DNA of 64,000 nucleotides from Phlebotomus papatasi. Taxonomy: Eukaryota > Arthropoda > Insecta > Diptera > Psychodidae. The stretch is taken from positions 66,970,712-67,034,711 of the forward strand of contig NC_077224.1 of assembly GCF_024763615.1 (NCBI RefSeq). The letters run 5' to 3'. Numbering within the stretch: position 1 is the stretch's first letter; each line of letters starts with the position of its first letter. The position numbers were made by a program, and so were the translations under genes. Below, piece by piece: positions 12,741 through 24,798 of this stretch. Under the pieces are notes generated by a model. It was not told the origin of the DNA. It ran no database searches and worked only from the letters and a program-made list of their open reading frames with translations.

Positions 12741-13109
12741 TCATGATTTTAAAAGCAAAGAAATCAATTCCTAGATTTTTGGAAAATAGACAATAAAAAG
12801 ACATTTATTCATCATAAATGATAAATTCTAAATCTTCTAAATGCTAATTTCATTAATCAGATTCATTTTTTTTGCAATATGATTGTAAATGAGGTTTCCA
12901 TGATGGCATTTTCAAGGATTTTCATTTTCTCAATGAACACTTGACAAGCATTTTTTGTTTTTTGTTCTTTTACAACCGTCTATTCGCACATTTTGTTTGT
13001 CTGACTAAACAAAATGACAAAATTTTACAAAAAATTTTCCGTATGTTTATGAACATGTAAGAGCAAATGTTAGTAAAGGACAAAAAAATTGTTAAGTGAT
13101 CAGGATGCG

Positions 13110-14412
13110 AACAATGGCCTCAATTCTGAGACCAAAATCAAAATCAAAATTTCAAGCTGTCAGATATGTCCAAAATCCTCTCGTTCAGTAATAACCTTTC
13201 CGATTTGAGAGCTCTCTCCGGTTGAGGTTTTTCCTTTACCGATTCGAAGGTATATCAGAGAGAACTTGCCTAAAAAGCCGTTGGAAGTTCGAACGTTTAA
13301 ACCGACGAGTTACACAAAAATGAGCAAGACATTGTTGACGATTGAAGTGTCAAGAATATCAAAATTCGAAATGGCAGAACAATCAGAGCTAAAGCGGCGA
13401 GTACATTAACTTGCACTTTAGGCTTCCGGTAGATTTTCGAACAGGTTTGGCTTGTCTTTGGAGTGGCTTTGTCTCTTCGAAAGGTTATTTCTGAACGGAG
13501 CCAATCAAGATTTCGTATTTTGACGCGAAGTATTTATGGAACTTAAAATGTTTTAGTTAAGAACCAAGATTTCAAGATTTTCCACACTTAACGAAACGTC
13601 ACTTCTGACAAATATCTTCATTTCTCGGTTGAATTTGTTGAAACTTCTCCAAATAAATTAGGAAAATTAATTAATAGAACGTATTAAAGAATTAATGAGA
13701 GGCCATAAACGGGAGTGCAGGAAGTTCAAACTAAACTTGTAACTTGTGATAAACCAAGAAATACTTATGCAAGATATGATAATTTTGCAGGTATCCTCAG
13801 AGTGGTGTACTTCGATATGTACATCTAGAAATACGTACCATTTCGATTAAATTACAAGGTTAAATACAGTATTTTTCAAAGTAATTCTCTTTTTGTACCA
13901 TCTCTTATAGAAATATTCCTCATCAAAAACTATTTCCTCATGAAACTCTTCAAATTGCTACTATCAAAAATCAAGATCAAGGTGTCAAATCTGTCAAATG
14001 TCTTGGAATCTTGAAATCGAAGACACAAGCCGTGTGGATATCAAGATTTGCAATTCTGGAACCAATATTTCAAGATTTCAAAACGTAAATTTTCTTGTTT
14101 TCTTGAAAATTCCAAGAACCTCTCGGAGGTACTTGGAATTTTCAAGAAAACAAGAAAATTTACGTTTTGAAATCTTGAAATATTGGTTCCAGAATTGCAA
14201 ATCTTGATATCCACATGTCAAGAAAACAAGAAAATTTACGTATTGGTTCCAGAATTGCAAATCTTGATATCCACACGGCTTGTGTCTTCGATTTCAAGAT
14301 TCCAAGACATTTGACAGATTTGACACCTTGATCTTGATTTTTTTGATTTCAGAATACCAAATCTTGAAATTTTCTTGATCTTGATCTTGGTCTTAGAATT
14401 GAGGGCAATGTT
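13110..14412. repeat. Outer inverted repeat enclosing the 14-kb palindrome
   Basis: The sequence at 13110-13156 (CCTCAATTCTGAGACC followed by AAAATC repeats and TTTCAAG) recurs inverted at 14363-14412. The two arms lie on either side of a longer palindromic locus, so palindrome and outer arms may form one degenerate fold-back element. The DNA between the outer arm and the palindrome (13157-13965) shows no gene. Confidence 0.55.
13966..14343. repeat. Large near-perfect palindrome (hairpin locus)
   Basis: The left arm (13966-14116, 151 bp) and right arm (14132-14343) are complementary with almost no mismatches around a ~15-bp centre whose CCTC/GAGG can itself pair. The right arm is ~61 bp longer because a unit ending in GCAAATCTTGATATCCACA is present twice (ending 14215 and 14275); the second copy lacks about 15 bp. 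The arms are full of TCTTGAAA and CAAGATT words. ORFs on both strands only reflect the symmetry. A transcript would form a ~150-bp duplex. Confidence 0.92.
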
Positions 14413-14647
14413 TGTGAAAAACTACAATCTTTTACGATTTTTTTGGTGGGTTATACGATTTGCGAACATTTTGTAAGTCCACAATAGAAATTCAAATATT
14501 TACAAACAATTTTATGAAATTTTTTTGTGTGTAGAATGGAACGTTTTACAACCGCTTCCCGTTGCTTAAATCCACTGGTAATACGCGACGAGCAACTCGA
14601 AGATTCTCCTGTCGAGAGTTCATACGGGACTCAACGAAGAGGACCTA

Positions 14648-14907
14648 CACTGGTAAAAATAAAAGGGTCAAATTGACCCTTTTCAACAAAAATGGATCAT
14701 ATTTGCCCCTTTGAAAGGTTCACTTGAATCTTTTGAAATTTTGTATGCATATTTATCACGAAAAATCGTATTTAATCGTAAATTTAATACTCTTATCGTA
14801 TTTCTCTCATCTGAGCAAACACCTAAGATGATTTTTTCATGGTTTTTATTCGTTTATTCCGGAGATAAATAGGTGTCAAAATAGTGACCCTTTTATTTTT
14901 ACCAGTG
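14648..14907 (+). mobile_element. MITE family K, intact copy
   Basis: 260 bp, TA on both sides (14646-14647, 14908-14909). The left end CACTGGTAAAAATAAAAGGG and the complement of the right end are identical for 20 bases. The family word GGGTCAAATTGACCC lies just inside. Non-coding. Confidence 0.88.
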
Positions 14908-14909
14908 TA

Positions 14910-16835
14910 CAAGTTAACTAAAAAGTGTAGCCAAAGGCTTTTATTATAACGCTACTCGTTCATCCGGGAATGGAACTGATTATTTTAGCGTCCATCCCAT
15001 ATGGAAAAAAAAGCTGAGAAAGATTGAGTGCTTCTGGTAAGTTAAACTTGAAGCCGCGCTATCGAATGTTCCAAAACTATTTTCTCTAGAATGAGATTCT
15101 ATTAACCAGGTTCCAAGACGCTCAATAAATTTTGCCGTATGCAATAGGTGTGAACGCACGGCTTATAGGAAACGAGATTAGTGAAACTGATTCTTCATCA
15201 ATGAGTACCCCAAACCCAAACTTCCAGAACAAGGAAAGAGGAAATAAATGAGAGCATTGGCTATTGCCGCACTTCAAAATGTTCTAACAACAGACGTTGA
15301 GTGAAGCGAAATGTGTTGCGTGAGGTCGAATATAGAAGCATTATCAAAAACAATAAGCTTGGCCAAATGGATCACAAAGAGTTGATATTAGGAGGACCCC
15401 AGAGACGAGATTAAGTTCATGTAGCGTGAGGTGTTTAATATTCCTCACTTAGTTTGTTCCCTTGCCTCCAAATCGCCTCACTTATTGATATACGAGTAGC
15501 TCACATGAATTTTAGCCTTAATCGTAAACTTTGATTTCGGCGCCTTTACTTAGTATATACGTTAGGAAAATTTACGTGTCGTCCAGAAACGTTCTGAAAC
15601 GTCCAGAAATTCCGATTCTGATCAATCAATCAAAATATAAATTGTATACGTTAATAACGAAATTGAAAAATCCTTTGGAAAAGTTACTTTTCATATTTTA
15701 TTGGTCCTTGATTATTGATCAGCCCCTGTAATATTTTTTCTTCCACGTTTTCTTTCTGATTCTGAAATCTCAACTAATAGAAGAATATTTTTCATATATA
15801 CACTTTTAGGCAAGGACTACCAGGTGAAACAGGACAAGTGTTTTGGACGACTTCACAATTCTTTTTATGTCTGCACGTAATACGAGAAACGTACATCTAC
15901 CCTACCACCTCTCCAAAATAGTTATTGACGAGAATCATAAATACGAGAGTTGCCCATCTTTCTCCACCATCTCCCGCGCCGTTCAAGAGTGATCTTTCAC
16001 TGGGACAAGTGGATGGGAAATACTTCGCAAGGACATTTATTTTATTGTATCATATGGTTGGGAAAGTTCTAAGAGGTGAACAATATCTCAAAGATGAAAA
16101 AAGCGACGTCATTTGAGGTAGTGAATACTAATTCGCAATGATGACCAATGACACAATTTGAACGCTCTTCTGGTGATATCCAGCAAGAATTTTAATTGGA
16201 AGCGACTGATGAAAGTTCTTGGGGTTTGAAATTCAAATAGCAGTTTCTGTTTCAGTATGGTTTATGGTATTTGAGGGTATTTTCACACACTTGGATAGAT
16301 TGATTTATGGTTGAACCACAAAACTTCAAAGTACTCCATCTCTGTTCACATTCTGTGGATTTTCGAATCACCTGATGACTGTTGCTCTATCTAGATTAAA
16401 TCTTTGTCTTGGAATTGTATATGGTAATGCTGTAGGCTTCGCTTTATATTGTAAAAACAATCTCCAACTCTGTATGTTATTTTTGAGGTGAGCAATCAGT
16501 CCGCAATTGTATTACTAAAAGCACAATATTGAAAATCAACTAACAGTTCACATAATCCAATCAGTCTACACTAATGGGTAAACCCATAAAATCAATCTCA
16601 ATACTTTTATCTCTATTTTTCAATTTTAATCTTCAATCCACATTATATATATTTTTTTTTTAAAAAGACTCAATTGTGTATGAGATATAGAGGGGATTCT
16701 TAATAGCATTCCATATGAGAAGGTATTATTAACATATTTTTTAATAAGACTTGTCTTTATTCCGTTTGTTCAACTGCTAAAATCAATAATAATTAGCTAA
16801 GATTTTTAATTTAAATTTAAATTTAGAGAAAGTGT
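14910..16835. other. Intergenic stretch of mixed composition
   Basis: Less AT-rich than its surroundings between 14950 and 16120, with short frames at 15531-15731 and 15925-16116. Neither shows a recognisable domain nor a confirming splice structure. No repeats with paired ends were found. Confidence 0.4.
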
Positions 16836-17235
16836 GTTATCACACTTGCACATTAAAATTTTAATATGATTCACATTGATTGTCGCTGGTGAGAGTCCAA
16901 ATGTGTAATTTGTGTGTTTGAATCATTTTATATTCAAAATTTGATCTATTTGTTGATAAAAAGGTAGACTTGGCACGCAAAATTTGATATAAATTGATTT
17001 ATAGCATTAATGCGAAAAATTAATGCGATTTTCTCTTTAATTTTTTAATGCGAAAAATATTTATGCTTTAGGTAAATTTAAACTTATTTTTGCAGGCCAA
17101 GTCCACTTCTTTATCAATAAATAGGAAAACTCCAAATATTAAGTGACTCAAATACACAAATAACATATTTGGACGCTCACAAGCGACAATATTAATGTGA
17201 ATCACATTAAAATTTTAATGTGCAAGTGTGATAAC
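16836..17235. mobile_element. Long-TIR non-autonomous element, family P
   Basis: 400 bp. Ends GTTATCACACTTGCACATTA match on both strands, and similarity continues about 100 bp inward through TTTTAATRTGATTCACATT, GTCGCTKGTGAG and GTCCAAAT words. A second inverted pair around GGTAGACTTGGC (16972) and GCCAAGTCCACTT (17096) lies deeper. I could not fix the target duplication, so the superfamily is open. Confidence 0.8.
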
Positions 17236-18677
17236 GCCGTAATAACGGTGCCTTCATACCTTTAATATTCAGAGAAATTCATTGAATTGAAATTTTACCT
17301 TTTACTGTATCAAAGACAATTCAGATATTTATAATCATTTCTCTTTGACATACGAAAATTTTAATTTTAATTTCATTTTTAATCCATTTTTAATTTTCAG
17401 CCTTTAAGAAGAAAGTGAAACGATCTCAAAAATTGAAATGTAATCGAGTTTCCTCAATGCATGTGCTTTTTTAATTGTTCTTCAGAGTTTAAACAAAATT
17501 TGGTGAAAGTTCTTAAGGCCAGGATGACCTATTTAGTCAAGAGCTGGAATAGATAGTATTTAGTGTTGAAGTACAGTGCTAGGGAGTGTAAAAATAAATT
17601 TCCATGATCGGTGAAAAGCTCGAATCTGAGGATTTCTTTCAGTTAGTGCATCTTGAGCTTTCGTTTTAGATGTCCAACCACGGAAGGCCGCTATAGAACA
17701 GTGTTCTTCTACAAAAGGAAGAGAATATTTTTCCCGATTTTTTGGTAGGCCCAAGCAATTGAACATCTCTATTTGATAATGAGCTATCAATTAAAAAAGC
17801 GTTTAGTAATTCAATTCGTTATAAAAGTGCATGAATCGCCCGAAAAACCATTGCCCGTTACATCCATTTTATCAATTTCAGGAAACTTATTTTATATAAA
17901 AATTGAAACAGATTTTTTATTCAAACGTCCTCTCCATAATGATGCTCTGAGATTACCGTTCAATTACAATATTGAACTTAAGTGAGCCATAAAAAGTCCT
18001 TAATTCTGATAATAGCTAAATAAAGGGATAGATGTATATATAGAGCAAGTCTTTCAGGCCTTGCATATACTCTGGCTTCGAACACTTTATATTTTTCCTG
18101 TATTCCTGTAATGAATATGACCTGATGGCATGGAAATATATTTTAACAGCTAGTCTTCAGTCACATATTTCCTGAAAATCTTAACTCAGATTCATTAAAG
18201 CAATATAAGAAAATATTCGATGGCGGAGTATGTGCGAACCCTGAAAGCTTTCCCTAATGACAAATACAGGGGGTTCCGGAATCATGCACATTTTCGGGAG
18301 CGATAACACAGCGCGAAACGCCACTATGCATTCACAACATTTGTATACTCACTCACAGGAGATTTCTTTCGAATAACCCGTTCGTAGTACGAATTCCGCA
18401 AGGAGTAAAAGTAGTTAGAATAAAAAGGTGCAACTGTTAAAAAAAAATGTATTACAAGCCTCAGTTTTTTTTTAATTAATTGTAAAAATATTCAAAAAAA
18501 TTATTTTAAAATTTTTTTCTGATAAATAAGCGAAAAGTGTTTTTAAATTTCCGGCGTGATACGATAGAGTATAACATTAGGGCGTATTTCAAAAATTGTT
18601 TTACGAATTGGCTCCCAATATTTAGTAGACAAATATGCATAACCGTATGTGAATAATCCCGCGACCCCGTGTAGATA
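17236..18677. other. Non-coding stretch with remnant of a TAGGG-type element
   Basis: No gene is visible. At 18110-18256 a remnant contains the block AATATATTTTAACAGCTAGT, shared with 58990-59020 and 63310-63330, and ends GAAAGCTTTCCCTA at 18256. This is the right end of a TA|GGG-type element whose left end I did not find. Confidence 0.45.
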
Positions 18678-18679
18678 TA

Positions 18680-19209
18680 GAGGAATGTAGGCAGCCTTCG
18701 CACATTTTTTCGTGCTTCATATTTAAGATTTTTTTCTGACTAAACTGTAAAATGGACAATGAATTTCACACTACACCAAAAAGTTCTCTGATCTTTTAGG
18801 TTTGCCTGATGGATGTGCGAATACTCACACATTCAGTGTTTGAAACCACACACAGGGTAGTACTTGCGAATTTTCCGCCACCGTGAAAAATTTTTTTCCG
18901 ATGCAAAAAGTTATTACGTAAATATCATCTTAAGTATACTCTTCATCCACTGTGTAAATTAGTGATTTTTTTAGAAATGAGATAAACTATGAGAAATCAA
19001 ATGAAATGTGCGCCATCAAAATTACCAATTTTGGGCCAATTTTCTATATCACCTAGGAAAGAAGGGCTTGGATGCCTATTTTTACAATGAAGATAAGGTT
19101 CATAAATACTTAACTTATGGCTAAGAAATGCGGAACCAATTCTTTGGAAATAAAGAGAAAATTCGCATCGTTCGAAAGCTCACACGTGCGAAGCCTGCCT
19201 ACATTCCCT
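18680..19209. mobile_element. TA-target element, family J
   Basis: 530 bp with TA at 18678-18679 and 19210-19211. The left end GAGGAATGTAGGCAGCCTTC and the complement of the right end AGGGAATGTAGGCAGGCTTC match, and both continue into GCAC. Words of the form TGCGAA recur inside (about 18825 and 18872). Non-coding. It lies 12 bp from the next element, C1. Confidence 0.75.
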
Positions 19210-19223
19210 TATAGACTCCAATA

Positions 19224-19676
19224 GGGGAAAGTACTCTCCCTTCGAATGTTAATGCCTTCTTGGAGGAATTTTCGGTCTAATAGGTTGTAGCAGATTGTGA
19301 ACGGAAAAATAGACCTTTCTTGACTTTTTCTCTTTAATTCTTCACGACGTTTCGAGGATGGATGTCCTCTTCATCAGGTCTACAAAACATTTTAACAATT
19401 TTTAGAATTTGATAATTTTTACATTTCATCTTTTTCATTCTTACTTCGAATGTGGAGGAAAAATCACGTACAGGTGGGAAATTTTGCATTTTGCTTTGTT
19501 AATGCCTTCGAATAATGTGAATTTTCTGTTACTTTTCCTAGGAGACTTACACATTTCTATTAAATATTAGTTAGTTTACTATCAAATATTAATAATTATG
19601 TAATAATTAAGTAAAATCTCTTAGAAAATTCACATTATTCGAAGCCATGAACGTTCGAAAGGAGAGCACTTTCCCC
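19224..19676. mobile_element. TAGGGG MITE family C copy 1, with an insert
   Basis: The left end GGGGAAAGTACTCTCCCTTC and the complementary right end share the GGGGAAAGTRCTCTCC core. TA lies on both sides. The arms carry the inner word CGAATAATGTRAATTT, as in the intact copy at 24579-24796. A 238-bp insert interrupts the left arm at 19260. Without it the element is about 203 bp. Confidence 0.87.
19260..19497 (-). mobile_element. Retroposon-like insert with hammerhead-like motif
   Basis: Inserted into MITE C1 and flanked by a perfect 12-bp direct repeat, GTTAATGCCTTC (19248-19259 and 19498-19509). On the minus strand it contains CCTGATGAA, a 5-bp stem GAGGA/TCCTC and GAAAC at 19348-19379, the same design as the family Y motif with different stem bases. 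A 12-bp TSD is expected for LINE, SINE or Penelope-type insertion. It has no coding frame. Confidence 0.75.
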
Positions 19677-19678
19677 TA

Positions 19679-20385
19679 CATAGTCATCGATTTGACAAAT
19701 CTTTCTCAGTGCCCCAGAGGCATCATCCACTAATCCATTTTACAAAATCAATTCGTCAAAATATTTCTTTATCTATATTATTTAATTATAACAGGACTAT
19801 TATGTATTTTAATAATTTATTTTATTTATAATTTTCTGTGTAAAAGAGTTTGTTTTGCTCATAATTAAGACTACTTTTAGAAAAGTTTTATGCTGTTTTC
19901 CCAAACCTTCATTAACGAAAGAAATATGTAGCTCAAAGAGCTCTTCTTACCCAAAAGGATATAACCTATTAGTGCTACATTTGGGTTTAATTACATAATA
20001 TTATGAATCAGAATTATAAATTAATCATATTTCAGCTGAAACCCTCAGACAGAAGTTATTAATTCATTTTTTTTAGAGTTCATTCTAAATATAAATTTAT
20101 TCCCTGATGGATTTTTCACCAAGTTCAACTCATTCAATGTTTTTGGCTAAATTAGAAATTTAATAGGGCTTCTGAGAAGGCAATATAATTGAGAGATACA
20201 CGAAAGCAATTTGGAGAAAAGTTTCGAGACACCTCAATGGGAAAATTTTGCAGTGGTTTTTCATCATCTCGAAGTGTTATGTCTATCAATATATAGTTAT
20301 ATAGAAACGAAATGACTTCAAAAATAGGTGTATTTCTTGTCAATGAACAATACATTGGACCTTTGAGGTGTTTTCAGCAATGGAT
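19679..20385. other. AT-rich stretch, no gene seen
   Basis: AT-rich sequence with short overlapping frames only and no paired repeats. Confidence 0.45.
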
Positions 20386-20520
20386 GAAGGAAAGAAATAA
20401 CCTTCCATGGAGGTGTCATGATCTCACAAAGCCCCAAATTTATCTTCAAAGCCCACAGAACCGTGAACATTGGGAGCAAATCTCCCAAAGAGGGAGAGAT
20501 GGAAAACAATGAGGACCAAG
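20386..20520 (+). other. Exon-like block, unidentified
   Basis: A G+C-richer block preceded by an acceptor-like GTTTTCAG (ends 20379) and followed by a strong donor-like AAG|GTGAGC (20519-20520/20521). One + strand frame runs QWMKERNNLPWRCHDLTKPQ onward to a stop at 20512, just before the donor-like site. The stop before the donor argues against an internal coding exon in that frame; a 5'UTR or non-coding exon would fit. No protein match is recognised. Confidence 0.25.
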
Positions 20521-20530
20521 GTGAGCACAA

Positions 20531-21659
20531 GTCAGTATTTTTTGTTTCAGAGAAAAGTGCTAAAAAGGAAAAATCCTAAAGTGATGATTCTCGGAAAAAA
20601 ATAAATAGCTAATAGAGAATTACTGTGGAAGTAGGTGAGGTTCTCCAAGGGGATGTCTTAACAGAAAAAACTTTAAATAAGAGTGTTTCGAGAAAATCCA
20701 TTGTCTTCTCTTTTTTTTAAAGTGACATGGCAATTGAATTAAATTCATGAAAGGCATGTGGCGACCTTTTCTCCGAATGGATTTCTCTCTTTATTTTTCT
20801 ATTCTTGTTTTCCGCCACCTCCACCAATGTTTTATGGAAAATAAGGACTCAGCAGGAGTTTTATTTATAGTTATGTGAACTTTTTACTGCTTCAACTCAT
20901 GGTGCTTCATGCTTAGAGCAATACTAATTTCGATCGATTTTTGAATTAGTCGCAATATCAGTTCTATCCCACCCACTTCATGAATACCCGATAAAGTTTC
21001 GTTGAAAAGAGGAGTTTTAGGAAATTATTCTGTCGTCTATGCGTTGCCTACATCTATTTTCAGCAATTTTGGACAACAAAGCGATCAGTGATATTGTACA
21101 TTTTAGGAATTCAAACAGTTTTACGGAAAACTTTTATGGCCATTGAAATTCAATGGTAGCATAGAAAGTGATACGGTATTTTAATCAATCCACAAATCTG
21201 TTTGAAAGTCTTACAAATTTTCGAAAAACAAAACAATCTGGATCAACATTTAGTGCAAATAATCGTTTTCACAAGTTATAGATTTTTTTAGCTGGAATTC
21301 CTCATCACTCGCTCAGATCTTGCCAATAAAGAATAAAATAGTGCCTAAAGATAAGTGTTCATTAAGGGGTTACATGGGTCTCTCAGGTCAAAGAAATATT
21401 TTTTTTATTTGTTTTTTATTTATTATTATTTTTAAAACAAAATTTTCAAAATTAAGGAAGTGAAGAGGATGTAAAATTGTTAAAATGATTCTCAAATAAA
21501 AAATATTTTCTCAGCCCACTAAAGAAGACCCACACCAAGGGTCGAAAGCTCTGGAGAAAAAGCTGAATCCTTTTATTTTTGGAAAATTAAAGTAGATTCT
21601 GACGAACACCGGAAGAATTGAAGAGAACAGAATATCCGTCAGATACCAGAAAAAGGTAA
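20531..21659. other. Intergenic stretch with a family Y-like motif
   Basis: No gene recognised. At 21515-21554 the motif CTAAAGAA, stem GACCC/GGGTC, GAAAGCTCTGG appears. It is the family Y motif with both stem strands changed together. The limits of the surrounding repeat are not clear. Element E begins directly after. Confidence 0.45.
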
Positions 21660-21661
21660 TA

Positions 21662-22954
21662 GGGGAGACCGGGGAGGTTTGGGACAGGGGTAGTGTGGGA
21701 CAAGACGATTTTTTCATTAATTTTCGAAATAAATGAGATTTAACAATTACTGTATCGTAGACAATATTAAGATGTATCTCGACTAATAATGGATTTCCTC
21801 AGTTTTATTGTTTTAATTCCATGAACACTGTCTTAAAAATTGAAAAAATAGTATATTTTTGATTTCTCAGTTTTGTTCTTTGTATTTTATATCAGCGATA
21901 TATAATCAAAACTTTTTTATCTCAATAGCTAGGAATGTAATCTGGGAACATATTTTTATTAAAGTTTCAGAGATTACACGCTCTTGTTTTTTACTTAAAG
22001 GTTTTAAATACCAAAACTACATGCGGGGATGTCTGGGACACCTGAAAGGGGATGAATGGGACGATGATTTTCAACAAGATTATAGGTGGTGTGCAATTTT
22101 TTATTGTCAAAATGGAGAGTAATGCCCAGTTTCTACTAGAAATCTACCTCTTGTGCGAACTTTATCAGTTAAGCAGTTACCTACATGGACAATTAAACCA
22201 TCAATGTCTTGGGAATCAATAATTTATTCTCCAGAGGATATTTGACCTTTGCTCAATCCCGTTAAAAACTATTTCTTGAAAATTTCTCGAGCAATATCCT
22301 CTAGAATTCTCGCAAATTCTCCAGAAAAGGCAAGACGAGAGCTTTTTCAGAGAAATAAGGAAAAAACAAGTAATATGCTGTTGTCGTAAAATCAAACAGG
22401 AATCCGTCAATGAGTTCATAACTAAAAATTCCAAGAAAATCTACTCGCGTGAGGAATTTGATGATCATGATTCCCATATTTAGAATAAAAAAGCAAATAG
22501 AGCTAGGTTGGAAAATAAGAAGAAAATACTTTGAATTACTGATTGACAATAAATGACTCTACTGTACAAATAAAATTGATATTAATTTCTAAGTATGAAA
22601 TAAAAGATTAAACATTTTTATTTCTATTAGAAATATTTTTTATCTAGCACTTAAAATTAATTAATGTGCTCTAATAATGCAAATTATGCAAGAAAAAACG
22701 CGTCCCAAACATCCCCTTTTGCGTCCCATACTGCCCCACATCGGGGAGGTTTGGAACAAAGCGTCAAGTAAAATGTTTTATCTTCTCCAAGAAAACTCAG
22801 CTGTTTTCCAAGTTCTATCGAGTACTTTTTATAAAGTCAATACCGATAAGTATCCTATAGACCGTTTAAAATTGTAATACACTATTGTGGTTTTTTGGAA
22901 TAGTGTCTCAAAGTCAAAACTTGAGAAAGTGTCCCAATTCTCCCCGGTCTCCCC
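21662..22954. mobile_element. TAGGGG element family E, 1.3 kb
   Basis: TA at 21660-21661 and 22955-22956. The left end GGGGAGACCGGGGAGGTTTG and the complement of the right end GGGGAGACCGGGGAGAATTG match. The subterminal word GGGACA and the phrase GGGGAGGTTTGG recur well inside (around 22022-22062 and 22705-22765, both strands). No transposase; the short frames have no known domain. Confidence 0.85.
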
Positions 22955-22956
22955 TA

Positions 22957-24576
22957 CTTCAGTGTATTCAAGCCCAATCAATTTTTTCACAAATTTCGCA
23001 TTGCAAGCACACGAAGTAGTAAGCACTCTGTAAAGAATCTCAGCTAGTATGAGCTGATCCGAGCTTATCACAGGTTTTAGATTGATGATAAGGGAAAGCT
23101 AAGAAGTCTACGCGTGCAGCGTGTATGTCCTGCTTGGAAATATTAATTAATATCTTGGAATTTTAGTTCAAATTTTTGTATAGCCCACCTCAATATCTAT
23201 GTACAGCAAAAACAAGGTATATAGGGTGTTAGCATGAAAATGGTTTATGTTGAGTTAGCAGAAGAGACTTAAAAACATGCGTGAAACCGTCCTGCCCCTC
23301 CTCCAATGCTTTTGTATTTTTAGGACAAGTCTTTATGCAGGATTTTCATCTGAAGAATTTTATTTTCCATGCATAAGCAGAAATTCTCTGAGATCGCATG
23401 AATTTTTCCAATTGTCCAGAATACTTTGCCAAGGGGATAAGGGGTAAAACTTTTCTATTTGCCATGAGAGTCAGTGTCGGAAAATGGAAATGTCCAGTTT
23501 TTTCCACACCGTCTAATCATATTTCTCCCTCAACTTCATCCCTTTCTTCCGTTCAGTGTTTTTTCTTTCTCGTAGACTGGGTGTCTTTGGACGGTGGCAA
23601 AAGTTTTTATCGTTATTCTTTTTTCGAGTATTCTCGTGGAAGGAAATGGGAAGTGATATATGCATACATAGACGTAATATGCATATATAAATTATCAAAA
23701 AAGAACCATTGAGGTGGGGGCAAATGGGATGGGAGGGGAGATGTAAGAAAAGTTGCTGCATGATAAATGATAAAATTATTTTAATACAATAGGAAAAGTT
23801 TTTGACTTTGGTGCTTGGGTATCCGTGAAATACCCTGGAGAATTTTGTCAAGGAGCCCCCCACAAACACCGGGCACAAATTACTTCTCTTTCAACTGTAT
23901 ACCCGGTGTCTCACCCGCAACATCCTCATCTTTCTCCCACTTGAATAATATTTGTAAGCATTTAACGCCTCATACATTTCCCAGGGAAAATCACACGAAA
24001 TAGTACGAGGAAAAAAAAGGAAATATAGGAGAATGGGAAAAATAAAACGATGAAAAGAGGGAACGGGAAAACCTCAATCTCCGCCTCAGCATTTCCCTCA
24101 AGTTTCATCTTTTATCCTCTTGTGCTATCACCTCCACAAAAAAGAAACATCTTGTGATTTTCTATCTCATCTTTTATGAATATTTCATGTGATACATATT
24201 TTGCTTTCGCGCCCAACACCTGCATTTTACATTTTTCTGAATTTATTATTTAAACTTGATTTTAACACCTTCTCCCTGCAACATACGACAAAAGTGATGA
24301 TAAAATATGTAACTCTGAGCCCTAGAAAAGAAAAGGGAAAGAACTTTTAGCCGTTCAGGGAACTGCATCTGTGCAACAAGTTGGGAAAAATACAATGGCC
24401 CATAGTGCTTGTCTCTTGCAACTAGTTCTAAAATGCATTTAAGTTACAAGAGTGACCATAAGCTCAAGCTTCGCAATTTTCACTCAATCTTCTGCCTTGT
24501 TTTGCTCGAACTCTACAGAGAATACAATACGCAGTGTTACAATTACAGCAGGTAGTTTATGAAAAAAATTACACAG
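22957..24576. other. Intergenic stretch of mixed composition
   Basis: Includes frames of 104 and 121 codons on opposite strands at 23398-23878 that overlap each other. Neither resembles a known protein and both contain low-complexity runs. No repeats with paired ends found. Confidence 0.4.
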
Positions 24577-24578
24577 TA

Positions 24579-24796
24579 GGGGAAAGTACTCTCCCTGCGA
24601 ACGTTCATTCCTTCGAATAATGTAAATTTCTTTTATCTTCTCTGACAGATTTACACATAATTATCACGTAATTATTAATATAATTGATTATTATCTAACT
24701 AATATTTAATAGAAATTATATAAGTTTATCAGGAAAAATTAAAGAAAATTTACATTATTCGGAGGCATGAAGATTCGAAGGGAGAGTACTTTCCCC
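24579..24796. mobile_element. TAGGGG MITE family C, intact copy
   Basis: 218 bp, TA on both sides (24577-24578, 24797-24798). The ends GGGGAAAGTACTCTCCCT are identical on the two strands for 18 bases. The inner arm word CGAATAATGTAAATTT and its complement lie ~30 bp inside each end. The centre is AT-rich. Reference copy for the interrupted C1. Confidence 0.93.
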
Positions 24797-24798
24797 TA

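Noticed and set aside
23398..23878. Overlapping 104- and 121-codon ORFs on opposite strands
   Set aside because: Both lack known domains, overlap each other and contain low-complexity runs; no splice support.
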